From: JANOAR01 sp031411235
GTDB lineage: Bacteria > Verrucomicrobiota > Verrucomicrobiia > Verrucomicrobiales > Verrucomicrobiaceae
Direction: 5' to 3'
Assembly: GCA_031411235.1 (NCBI GenBank)
Contig: JANOAR010000036.1
Span: 1 to 38,690, forward strand
DNA: 38,690 nucleotides
Part shown: one piece after another, positions 1-7,108 of the stretch
Numbering within the stretch: position 1 is the first letter of the stretch
Layout: each line of letters starts with the position of its first letter
Made by a program: the position numbers and the translations under genes
The notes under the pieces: generated by a model
What the model was told of the DNA's origin: nothing
Database searches by the model: none
Seen by the model: the letters and a program-made list of their open reading frames with translations, nothing else

Positions 1-86
1 TCAGCGATGGGCTTGCCCAAGGCAAGAAGGCCGAGGGCCTTCTCCTTGAAGTCGGGGGTGTAACGTTGATAAGTTTTCTGGCTCAT
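1..86 (-). CDS. IS3-family transposase OrfA, N-terminal fragment
   Basis: The minus strand from an ATG at 86 reads MSQKTYQRYTPDFKEKALGL and continues to the window edge without a stop (28 codons visible). The pattern Y-T-x-[DE]-F-K-x-x-A-L is typical of the start of the Transposase_8 (HTH) domain in IS3-family OrfA proteins, which bind the element ends. Only the first part of the helix-turn-helix is present, so group assignment is not possible. The gene runs out of the window and nothing can be said about whether it is intact. Confidence 0.7.
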   Translation of the reverse strand, partial: MSQKTYQRYTPDFKEKALGLLALGKPIA

Positions 87-139
87 GGGTGTCTATGTCT
101 TGTTGGATTGCCCTTGGTCCAGAAATCTAGCGCACCTCA
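1..139 (-). mobile_element. End of an IS3-family-like insertion sequence (truncated by window edge)
   Basis: The left edge holds the start of a transposase OrfA on the minus strand. Its untranslated leader is about 50 bases long, as is usual between the terminal inverted repeat and orfA in the IS3 family. Read on the minus strand, the probable tip begins TGAGGTGCGCTAGATTTCTG at position 139, with the TG...CA type end expected for IS3 elements. The tip is inferred from spacing and end type. The opposite end and the target duplication are outside the window, so the exact boundary is uncertain. Confidence 0.6.
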
Positions 140-258
140 GAAGAGTTCAATCTAGATCGTCGTCTTTGGTCAGGAGGAGCCAACATAGGTAATGTAATGG
201 ACAGACTAAGAATGTCCAAAACCACGTCACCTAATGTGATTCCACATATTCAACAATC

Positions 259-1179
259 ATGACTTACAACGCCATGAGATCATTCTCGATAAAAGCAAAA
301 AATGTTTGGGCACGTGTTGTTCTCTTGTCGTGTCTTTTGGAGCCAGTATTTGCTCAGGATTACATGCCTCCACGGGATCAATTCGCTTCGGTAAGCGACG
401 TAAGCCTTCGCGCAGCACTAAATCGCTTCAGCCATGCCAATTCTGTCGGAAGACGTGATGAGGCTAACGCTCTACGCAAAGGTGAAACGCTTTGGAAAGT
501 CTTTGTAAGTCCCCAAGTCGCTCAAGATATTTCATTGATTCTTGATTCCGTCATAGCAGGAGACTTCAATAGGCTAGAACTGGGTGCTCAAGTGACAATG
601 TTGCTGGCAATAGAAGCAGCCGTGATCTCTGGGCAAACAAAGTATGTGCCCACGCTAAAAAAATTGGCACATCACCCCAATGCCGATGTGCGGGGCGAAT
701 TAAGTAATGCAGCCAGACATGCCTTGTCCCCAACGCCTCAGTTTTCTGTTCTCTACGAATGTCTGTTAGCTTCCGAGGAACGGTTGCCGACGAATCTGCT
801 GGATAAAAAAGCGGCAAGGGTATGCGTCGAAGAGTTTAGTGGCATCGTAGAAAGCTATTGCAGTTTAACCTCAATTGAGCAGCGTTCGTCAATCGAACCC
901 ATCGTAAATCGAGTTTTAGCACGCTACAAGGACAGCGATTTTCAAAGCTACTACGCTCCGAGGCTGAAGAACGCGCTGTACTTGCCAAGAAAAAAAGTCC
1001 CCCAACCGAATTCCTCTACTGGTATCCGCCATTCGACAGGCGTTGCGAGTGAAGGCAGTCCATCCAATAACAGCAGCAACTCGATTTCAGCATTGGTCAA
1101 GCACCCTTTGCTTATTTGGATCACAATCGTTGTGATAGCAATCGGTCTTGTTTGGCTAGTGCACAAGAACTGCAAGTGA
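259..1179 (+). CDS. Hypothetical exported protein with C-terminal membrane anchor
   Basis: I do not recognise this 306-residue protein. It starts with a likely Sec signal peptide (hydrophobic VVLLSCLL stretch, possible cleavage after VFA near residue 32). The middle (about 60-220) is predicted helical, with a stretch reminiscent of HEAT-type repeats (KKLAHHPNADVRGELSNAA). A Ser/Asn-rich linker follows (about 250-275), then one hydrophobic segment (PLLIWITIVVIAIGLVWLV) and a short basic tail. The likely topology is a periplasmic domain tethered by a C-terminal helix. A second in-frame ATG at 274 gives a tidier signal peptide and may be the true start. Base composition is clearly lower in GC than the genes after 1500, and it sits beside an IS end, so recent acquisition is plausible. 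Confidence 0.6.
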   Translation: MTYNAMRSFSIKAKNVWARVVLLSCLLEPVFAQDYMPPRDQFASVSDVSLRAALNRFSHANSVGRRDEANALRKGETLWKVFVSPQVAQDISLILDSVIAGDFNRLELGAQVTMLLAIEAAVISGQTKYVPTLKKLAHHPNADVRGELSNAARHALSPTPQFSVLYECLLASEERLPTNLLDKKAARVCVEEFSGIVESYCSLTSIEQRSSIEPIVNRVLARYKDSDFQSYYAPRLKNALYLPRKKVPQPNSSTGIRHSTGVASEGSPSNNSSNSISALVKHPLLIWITIVVIAIGLVWLVHKNCK

Positions 1180-1335
1180 GAGGATGGTTTAGCAACCTCA
1201 CGGAGTGCCTCTTCCACATGCCCCCGCAGAAATGAACCCACGCGCCAGCCAATAGCGTTGGACGTGCCAATCTATTTGGAAAAATAATACACAGGAAAGT
1301 TCCTCGTTCCTCGAGCTTCGCAACTCGGCTTATGA

Positions 1336-1425
1336 ACACTCGATTTTGTTGAAGAGTATCCGGGTTCCACAGCACCCAAGGTTGAAGTGAAGCCCAACCC
1401 GCCCGCTGAAGCTAAGAAGCCCTAA
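1336..1425 (+). pseudogene. Leftover C-terminus of a truncated gene
   Basis: The 335 bases after the orphan gene (1180-1514) hold no complete gene. One plus-strand frame running to a TAA at 1423-1425 encodes DFVEEYPGSTAPKVEVKPNP followed by PAEAKKP. This has the Pro/Lys/Ala-rich look of a protein C-terminus, lies directly before a strong terminator, and has no start codon or ribosome site upstream (a stop sits at 1333-1335). The EYP-x-x-x-x-P pattern loosely resembles the C-terminus of the exported protein at 3608-4615. I read it as the 3' scar of a gene whose front was lost when the IS/orphan-gene segment arrived. This is an inference from a short stretch. Confidence 0.4.
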
Positions 1426-1440
1426 CGCGCAACCACTTCA

Positions 1441-1476
1441 AAGGCCACAGTCCAACAAGGGCTGTGGCCTTTTTTG
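1441..1476 (+). terminator. Rho-independent terminator
   Basis: Perfect 10-bp stem AAGGCCACAG (1441-1450) / CTGTGGCCTT (1462-1471) with an 11-base loop, running into a T tract. It ends the plus-strand relic above. The reverse orientation has only a short T run, so it is weaker for the converging operon that ends at 1515. Confidence 0.85.
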
Positions 1477-1514
1477 TGCCTACCAATCACCACTTTCGCA
1501 GGCTTCAAAGCCAA

Positions 1515-2582
1515 CTACTCCGCTGGCACGATGGCCCGCTTGACCGTTACCTGATGCGGCTCATTGGCAGGGCGGTGTTGGTCGGCAGTGATCCACTCCT
1601 GCACCTTGGTCGAAAAGAGTTCCGAGGGCAGCGCAAAGGTCGTCACGCGATCCACCCGAGCGATGTTGAGGCCCACCGCATTGCCGAGGACATCGAGCAG
1701 CGGCGTGCCCATATCCGTCGGGCGCAGCGGGATGTCGTGCTGGAGGACTTGGGGGTAGCTATCGGTGCGCAGCGATACGCCGCCGTTGCCGTAGTCTTCG
1801 CCGTCCCAGTTGGCCACCACCTTCGACTTGCTGGCGAGGTGCAGGAGCAACTCTCGCGACTTGCCATTGCGTCGAATTTTCACGCGCACCTCTTGCCCCA
1901 CTTGGCACTCGCGGATGATCTCTTTGACCGTCTCCAAGCTGGCCACGGGTTGCCCATTGAGGTTGAGCAAGATGTCGTCTTGCGTAATGCCAGCCACCTC
2001 GGCGGGGCCATCGCTAGCGACTTGCACGATGCGCACGCCAGCTATCCCTGGCGGCTCTTCCTCCATCGTCACCCCGAGAGCGGCCCCTTTGCCTCGAACC
2101 TCGCGACGGTTGGCGCTAAAGACGCCCAAACGCATGACCCAGTCATTCGTCGAAGCCGAGGCCATTGGCGCACACAACCACTGCCCACGTTCCAAGTTAG
2201 CGCTACTCATCCAAGTCACGGGCACGCCTTTGCTGATGGGCGCATAGGCGAGCAGTAAATCGAGCTGCGGGTCGCGTTGCACCACTTTGGCCGTTTGCAG
2301 CGAGCCATCAGTCCAGGTCACTTTCAGAGTATCTGTCGGCGGCACTTCCGTGGCTTTGGTTATAAAGTAACCGGGTGCGCCGACCAGCACACCGCGCATC
2401 GCCGTGCCCCCCTCGGGCCGGTGAATCGTGACGAGGCTTTTGGACAAGCTCACAGGCAGCGACTTCAGCGCGGCGATCGTCTCACTGCCATTGGTACGGC
2501 GGGCGACTGGCAGCGGCGTATCGGCCAGCAGCGTCGAGGCAGCTAGTAGCAGCAGGGCGGCGATGGAGGGCTTAGTTTTCAT
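1515..2582 (-). CDS. Catalytically dead HtrA-like protein with inserted PDZ domain
   Basis: A 355-residue exported protein (signal peptide about 1-20) with a trypsin-like fold of HtrA type. The catalytic His position reads GYFITKATEV (HtrA has ...T-N-A-H-V-V), giving Thr78. The Asp region is kept (DPQLDLLLAY, D108). The nucleophile region reads TDMGTPLLD where HtrA has GNSGGPLxD, so Ser is Met291 and a Gly is Thr293. A PDZ domain (about 165-250) lies between the first barrel strands and the nucleophile segment rather than after the protease domain. The C-terminal piece GNAVGLNIARVDRVTTFALP matches the end of the protease fold. It is therefore a probable pseudo-protease acting as a binding or scaffold protein in the envelope. 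It starts 3 bases after the stop of the intact protease gene, so it is almost certainly cotranscribed with it. Confidence 0.8.
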   Translation of the reverse strand: MKTKPSIAALLLLAASTLLADTPLPVARRTNGSETIAALKSLPVSLSKSLVTIHRPEGGTAMRGVLVGAPGYFITKATEVPPTDTLKVTWTDGSLQTAKVVQRDPQLDLLLAYAPISKGVPVTWMSSANLERGQWLCAPMASASTNDWVMRLGVFSANRREVRGKGAALGVTMEEEPPGIAGVRIVQVASDGPAEVAGITQDDILLNLNGQPVASLETVKEIIRECQVGQEVRVKIRRNGKSRELLLHLASKSKVVANWDGEDYGNGGVSLRTDSYPQVLQHDIPLRPTDMGTPLLDVLGNAVGLNIARVDRVTTFALPSELFSTKVQEWITADQHRPANEPHQVTVKRAIVPAE

Positions 2583-2585
2583 GGC

Positions 2586-3587
2586 TCATTCATCCGGCTT
2601 TCCCACGAGTTTTATGGTGACGACATGCTCGCCGGTGCGATTGCGCAGCAGTAGGACGACGTGATCTCCAGCAGAGCGTGTGCCGATGATCTCGGTAAAC
2701 ATCTCGCGCGAGGTCATTTCCCGGCCATCAGCGGCGACGATGGTGTCACCCGCTCTCATGCCTGCTCGGGCAGCGGGGGAGTCGGCGACGACATCGGCGA
2801 CTTCGAGTTTTTGCGCCCCACCGAGGCGCGTGGCGATACCGAGCCAGCCCCCGTTTCCCTGGCCCCAGGTGCTGATGATCTGGGCACCGAGCATCGCCTC
2901 CCAGTGGCGAAAAAAAGGTGCCAGGGAGACATGCACATTTTGGTCACGGCCCTCCCATATCTGGCTGTGGATGCCGATGATGTCGCCATTCAAGTTGAAC
3001 AGTGGGCCGCCAGAATCGCCGCCCATGAGCACGCAATCGCTTTGCAGGCTGTTGGCTGTCGTCTTTAAAATCTTGCCCACGCGCAGGACGGGGCCGCGCT
3101 GTTGGTCGAGGCCGCCAGGATGCCCCAGGGCAAAGCACCAGTCGCCCGCTGCCACCTTCGTCTTGCCGCCCCGGCCCAGTGCCACAAACGGCCAGTCCTT
3201 GCGCTCGCCATCCAGTTTTAACATTCCAGCATCGGCGGTGGTATTGGCCCCCAGGGCCGTGCTCATGCCACGTCGGCCATCGGCAAAAAATACCTTCATC
3301 CGCCGCCCCACCTCGGGCACGGTGCCGTGCGCGAGAACGACATGCGCTGCCGTGAGGATGAGTCCATCGGGGGTGACGATGATACCACTCGCCGCCTCGC
3401 CGCCACTTTCCAAGGCGACCAGCGCAGGACTCACCTGGGGCAGCATGGCCTGCACCTTGCGCTGCACTTCCAAAAGCTCTGTGAGCGGCCCCTTGGAAGA
3501 TGCAGCACCACTCGCCACCGATTCACCGCTAGCCAGCAGTGACGTGCAGGCGGGCAATAGAGTGAGCAGTAGGCGGGCGAAAAACAT
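2586..3587 (-). CDS. HtrA/DegP-like trypsin serine protease with PDZ domain
   Basis: A 333-residue envelope serine protease. All three catalytic residues are visible: His82 in LTAAHVV, Asp119 in TADAGMLKL and Ser192 in GGDSGGPLFN. A single C-terminal PDZ domain follows (about 240-325, GWLGIATRLG...DSPAARAGMRAGDTIVAADG). The frame is open much further upstream, but the start at 3587 is chosen because it begins a signal sequence (MFFARLLLTLLPAC); the upstream part looks non-coding and overlaps the neighbouring gene. The LLPAC could be a lipobox, though Pro at -2 is unusual. The family degrades or refolds damaged periplasmic proteins. It lies 20 bases after the helical exported protein and 3 bases before the inactive paralogue, so the three form one operon. 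Confidence 0.85.
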   Translation of the reverse strand: MFFARLLLTLLPACTSLLASGESVASGAASSKGPLTELLEVQRKVQAMLPQVSPALVALESGGEAASGIIVTPDGLILTAAHVVLAHGTVPEVGRRMKVFFADGRRGMSTALGANTTADAGMLKLDGERKDWPFVALGRGGKTKVAAGDWCFALGHPGGLDQQRGPVLRVGKILKTTANSLQSDCVLMGGDSGGPLFNLNGDIIGIHSQIWEGRDQNVHVSLAPFFRHWEAMLGAQIISTWGQGNGGWLGIATRLGGAQKLEVADVVADSPAARAGMRAGDTIVAADGREMTSREMFTEIIGTRSAGDHVVLLLRNRTGEHVVTIKLVGKPDE

Positions 3588-3607
3588 GGCTAAAGAGGCA
3601 TGCTTCC

Positions 3608-4615
3608 CTAGGGCTTCACTTCCGTAGTGGTGGTGCCATCCGCCGCTTCGCCACCGGGCTTCACCATGGTGCGCAGTGCTCTGATCCACGCGGGCGAACT
3701 GGGGTGATTGGGATACTCTTTGATGACCTTCAACATCTCGCCCATACCGCTTACAGGGCTGGAGCCAGACGTTGCGAGATCGGTAGCACGCTGCCATTTC
3801 AAGACGGGGTAATCATTCACCTGCCACAGGGCGAATTCGGGCTCGAACATGCGCAATTTGCGAAGCGAGGCGTCCAGATTCAAGGCGGTATCCCAGGTGC
3901 TGCCAATGGCTTCTTTCTTCTTCTCGCGGATCGACTTCAGCAGCACCTTGTCATACATCCCAATGATGTCCCCAGGAGCCAGAGGCCAGCCTTCACGCCG
4001 CAGGAAGGGATCGAGTTGATAGGCTTCGATCACCACATCAATGCTCAGATTACCACCACCCCCGCGCCGTCCGCCGCCGCCGATGGGCCGCATCAAGGCC
4101 TCGCCCGTGCCGCCCTTCAGATCCTTCGCTTGGCCGAGTAGCATTTGGTGAAAAGCATTGATCTTGGGGGCCATCGCCGAGAGGTCTTTCATATCGTGTG
4201 CCTCCAGTGTCAGGGCGAGATACTCCAGCTCGATGCGCAACCCGGTGGCGGCGTCACCATTCTTTTTTTCATCCTCCGGCTTCTCACGTTTCAGTGCGTC
4301 CTTGCGTTGCTCGATGCGCTTGGCGTCGCTGCGCTCACCCTCTTTGCGCTCCACGTTTACCAGCTTATCGCTCTCGGTGATGAGGTTGATTGCAGCGGCA
4401 TCACTGCTCGCGGCTGAGCGCAGCTTTTGGATGATCTCGCCTAGATTCGTGCCGCGCTGCTTCATCACCAGCGCCTCCAAATCCTCCAGTTGTTTGAGGA
4501 CATTGGCGACCTGCTCTGGCGTGAGTGTGGGGGCCGCAGCGGCGGGTGCGGTGGCATCCTGGGCTGCGACAGTCGCAGCTAGGCCGATGGCAATGAGTAG
4601 GGGTAGAGCACGCAT
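3608..4615 (-). CDS. Hypothetical exported helical protein
   Basis: A 335-residue protein of unknown family. It has a signal peptide (MRALPLLIAIGLAATVAAQ) and an Ala/Pro-rich linker, then two mainly helical, charged regions. These are about 35-165, rich in Glu/Lys with likely coiled coil, and about 190-310. A glycine/arginine-rich patch separates them (GGGGRRGGGGN, near residue 180). It is first in the operon with the active and inactive HtrA-like proteins, which suggests a role in the same envelope complex as a substrate, adaptor or regulator. That is inference from position only. No catalytic motif is visible. Confidence 0.65.
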   Translation of the reverse strand: MRALPLLIAIGLAATVAAQDATAPAAAAPTLTPEQVANVLKQLEDLEALVMKQRGTNLGEIIQKLRSAASSDAAAINLITESDKLVNVERKEGERSDAKRIEQRKDALKREKPEDEKKNGDAATGLRIELEYLALTLEAHDMKDLSAMAPKINAFHQMLLGQAKDLKGGTGEALMRPIGGGGRRGGGGNLSIDVVIEAYQLDPFLRREGWPLAPGDIIGMYDKVLLKSIREKKKEAIGSTWDTALNLDASLRKLRMFEPEFALWQVNDYPVLKWQRATDLATSGSSPVSGMGEMLKVIKEYPNHPSSPAWIRALRTMVKPGGEAADGTTTTEVKP

Positions 4616-4794
4616 AGTTAGGTGAGGCTATACGAAGTTTTTGAAGCTGTGAAGCAACAAGTTGCAATACTCACGGCCTAGCGGTGGGAGTAGCGCAATA
4701 AAGTGGGCAGACAGGCTCACGTACCTCGGGAATTTAGGATTTGGGGTTTTGCGCAGCCCTATGTCGATGCCAGTGTCGGCGCTTTCCTTTGCCG

Positions 4795-6423
4795 ATGACT
4801 GACACGCTACCCCATAACGACCCCGCTCTCTGTACACGACGCTGCCTCTGGCTGCTCGCAGGCGTGTTCGCCCTTCGTTTGTTGTATCAATTCTACATTC
4901 TGGACTGCGATCTGGCGGGCGATGAAACCTATTACTGGGACTGGGGCCGGCGGCTGGACTGGTGTTATTATAGCAAGCCACCGATGATCGGCTGGCTGAT
5001 GCGGCTGGTGGGCTGGCTGAGTGGTGATGCGGCCTGGGCCGTGCGCGTGGCTTCCGTGCTGTGTGGCACCACGATGCTGTGGCTGGTATTCCTGCTCGGC
5101 AGGGCAATGTACGGCGCTCGCTCGGGCTTCATCGCCATGCTACTGCTGCTGCTCACTCCGGCGAATGTGATTCTGAATATCGCCTTCACCATCGACGTGC
5201 CACTGATGCTCTGCTGGGTGCTGGCGCTGCTGAGCTACTGGTGCGCAGTGCAAAAGCCGCAGCGCTGGGGCTGGTGGTGCGTGCTGGCTTTAGCGATCGG
5301 TCTGGGCTGTTTGGCGAAGCAGATGATGCTCGTTTTTCCGGCGATGATGCTGTTTTTTGCCTGCACCTCGCTTGAAGATCGCGGGCTGCTACGGCGACCG
5401 CAGTTCTGGCTCAGCATTGGCGCTGGCATGGCGTTTCTGCTGCCTGTGTTGCTGTGGCAACGAGCGCATGGCTGGATTACCGCGCAGCACATGCAGGAGA
5501 ATTTTGTGGTCGAGCCCTTGGGTTTCATCGGCTGGTGGGTGCAGCTTCTGCGCTTCCCTGTTTTGCAGGCCGCGACCTACTCGCCCATCACCTGGGGCAT
5601 CGTCATTGCAGCGCTGGTAGTATGCCTGCGTGGTTGGGCGGCGGCTGGGCGGCGGGAGCGTTTTTTGGTGGCCTTCTCGGCACCCGCGTTGCTGGGCTTT
5701 CTGCTGCTGGCGATGCGCCAGTATGTGAATGAGAACTGGCCAGCGGTATTTTATGTTTCGGCTTTTGTTCTGGCGGCGGGCTTGGTTGCGCAGCGCTCTA
5801 CTTGGCAGCCGTGGCTGCGGCGCGGGCTGTGGCTAGGTGGTAGCCTCGTGGCCCTGGTTTACATCGCTATGCCCGTTATTTTGAATTCATCACTGCTGGC
5901 GAATCCCAAGTTCGAGCGCATCACCGAGTTGCTCGGTTGGCGCGAGGCGGGCAGGCAGGCAGGCGAGTTATTGAAAACTGTGCCACGTCCCAACGAGACT
6001 TTTGTGCTGGTGCTGGACAAGCGGCAGAACGCCTCGGGCATGGCCTTCTACATGCCGCAGCATCCGCGCGTTTTTCGTTGGTCCAAGGAAGGGCACATCG
6101 AGAGCCAGTATGAGGTGTGGCCCAGCGCGGCGGACAAGGTCGGGCAGGATGCTTTCATCATCTATCCCGACATCGAAAAGGGTAGCGTCACTGTGAAGCA
6201 GCCGCTCTCGGTTTTCATCCGGCGGGCCTTTGAAAGCACCGAGAAGCTGGGCGACATCGCAGGCCCCATCGGCAGCGAGCGAAAGCGCTCGTTCCAGGTC
6301 TTTTTGGGCAAAAATATGAAGCGCTTTCCCCCGCCGATCGCGGAGCAGGTGGAGGAGATGAAACGGCTCGGCCAAAAGGCCGCGCTACCACCGAAATACA
6401 AAACCCAGGAGGCTGCGAAATAA
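4795..6423 (+). CDS. GT39 (PMT/ArnT-type) membrane glycosyltransferase
   Basis: A 542-residue polytopic inner-membrane protein. The first outer loop carries the family's acidic motif (AGDETYYWDWG, D43-E44) followed by YYSKPPMIGWLMRL, the hallmark of the PMT_2/ArnT branch. These enzymes move a sugar from a polyprenyl-phosphate donor to lipid, protein or glycan on the outer face of the membrane. About ten to twelve hydrophobic segments occupy residues 15-385, and a soluble C-terminal domain (about 390-542) follows. An upstream TTG at 4741 is in frame, but the ATG at 4795 is preferred because the extra residues look non-coding. Only 3 bases separate its stop from the PAP2 phosphatase, fitting a shared lipid-linked sugar role. 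The accepted sugar cannot be read from the sequence. Confidence 0.85.
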   Translation: MTDTLPHNDPALCTRRCLWLLAGVFALRLLYQFYILDCDLAGDETYYWDWGRRLDWCYYSKPPMIGWLMRLVGWLSGDAAWAVRVASVLCGTTMLWLVFLLGRAMYGARSGFIAMLLLLLTPANVILNIAFTIDVPLMLCWVLALLSYWCAVQKPQRWGWWCVLALAIGLGCLAKQMMLVFPAMMLFFACTSLEDRGLLRRPQFWLSIGAGMAFLLPVLLWQRAHGWITAQHMQENFVVEPLGFIGWWVQLLRFPVLQAATYSPITWGIVIAALVVCLRGWAAAGRRERFLVAFSAPALLGFLLLAMRQYVNENWPAVFYVSAFVLAAGLVAQRSTWQPWLRRGLWLGGSLVALVYIAMPVILNSSLLANPKFERITELLGWREAGRQAGELLKTVPRPNETFVLVLDKRQNASGMAFYMPQHPRVFRWSKEGHIESQYEVWPSAADKVGQDAFIIYPDIEKGSVTVKQPLSVFIRRAFESTEKLGDIAGPIGSERKRSFQVFLGKNMKRFPPPIAEQVEEMKRLGQKAALPPKYKTQEAAK

Positions 6424-6426
6424 CCC

Positions 6427-7026
6427 ATGCAAGGCTGGGACATGGATCTTTTTTGGCTCATCAATCGCGACGGGTCGAATGCCCTGCTCGACTACTGGAT
6501 GCCCGTGCTCTCGGCCATCGACGCTTGGTTGCCTGTGCTGGGACTGCTCCTCATCCTCGCCGCATGGCGGGGTGGGAAACGTGCTCGCTGGATGCTGCTA
6601 TGCCTGACGCTGGCGCTCGTCGTCAGCGATGCCGTGGTGGGCAAGACGCTGAAAAAAACCATAGGCCGAGTGCGCCCACGTGATGCGATGAGCGAAGTCA
6701 TCATCCGCGATGTGGCGAAGGTGAAGCCGACGTTTTTCGCTCTGTTTCAGCCTACAACGCGGAAGCTAAGCGTCGTGAAAAAGCCTGCCACGGACGGCAA
6801 CTCCCTGCCCTCGAACCACACGATGAATATGTTCGCCGCCGCCACGGTGATCGCTTTGTTTTACCGCTGCTGGGGTCTGCCGATGTACCTGCTGGCCAGC
6901 GCCGTAGCCTACTCGCGCATCTACGTCGGGGCGCACTGGCCGAGCGATGTGGTTGTATCCATCGGCCTGGGCGTGCTGATAGCGCTGGGGGGCGTGGCGG
7001 CAGTGCGGCGCGTGCGGCCTCATTGA
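6427..7026 (+). CDS. PAP2-family membrane phosphatase
   Basis: A 199-residue membrane protein with all three signature motifs of the PAP2 family: K-x6-R-P (KKTIGRVRPRD, about 77-84), PSNH (128-131) and SR-x5-H-x3-D (SRIYVGAHWPSD, R164, H170, D174). The two histidines and arginines form the phosphatase site facing the outside. Five or six hydrophobic helices surround them. Members remove phosphate from undecaprenyl pyrophosphate or from other lipids. It is translationally close to the GT39 gene, whose reaction leaves a polyprenyl phosphate, so a role in carrier recycling or lipid A/lipid phosphate trimming is likely. Recognition is firm at family level; the substrate is inferred. Confidence 0.85.
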   Translation: MQGWDMDLFWLINRDGSNALLDYWMPVLSAIDAWLPVLGLLLILAAWRGGKRARWMLLCLTLALVVSDAVVGKTLKKTIGRVRPRDAMSEVIIRDVAKVKPTFFALFQPTTRKLSVVKKPATDGNSLPSNHTMNMFAAATVIALFYRCWGLPMYLLASAVAYSRIYVGAHWPSDVVVSIGLGVLIALGGVAAVRRVRPH

Positions 7027-7108
7027 AAAAACGCTGGAGCGCAGGATTCATCTCGAATGTCACACCTTGACATCCGTCGGCCATCCTGCTGGACTTGACT
7101 CAATTCTC

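Noticed and set aside
51..66. GGGGGTGTAACG resembling the GGGT/ACCC operator motif
   Set aside because: Lies inside the transposase coding sequence and lacks the second half of the palindrome.
2680..3627. 315-codon open frame on the plus strand
   Set aside because: Antisense of the intact HtrA-like protease; Pro/Ser/Arg-rich without recognisable pattern.
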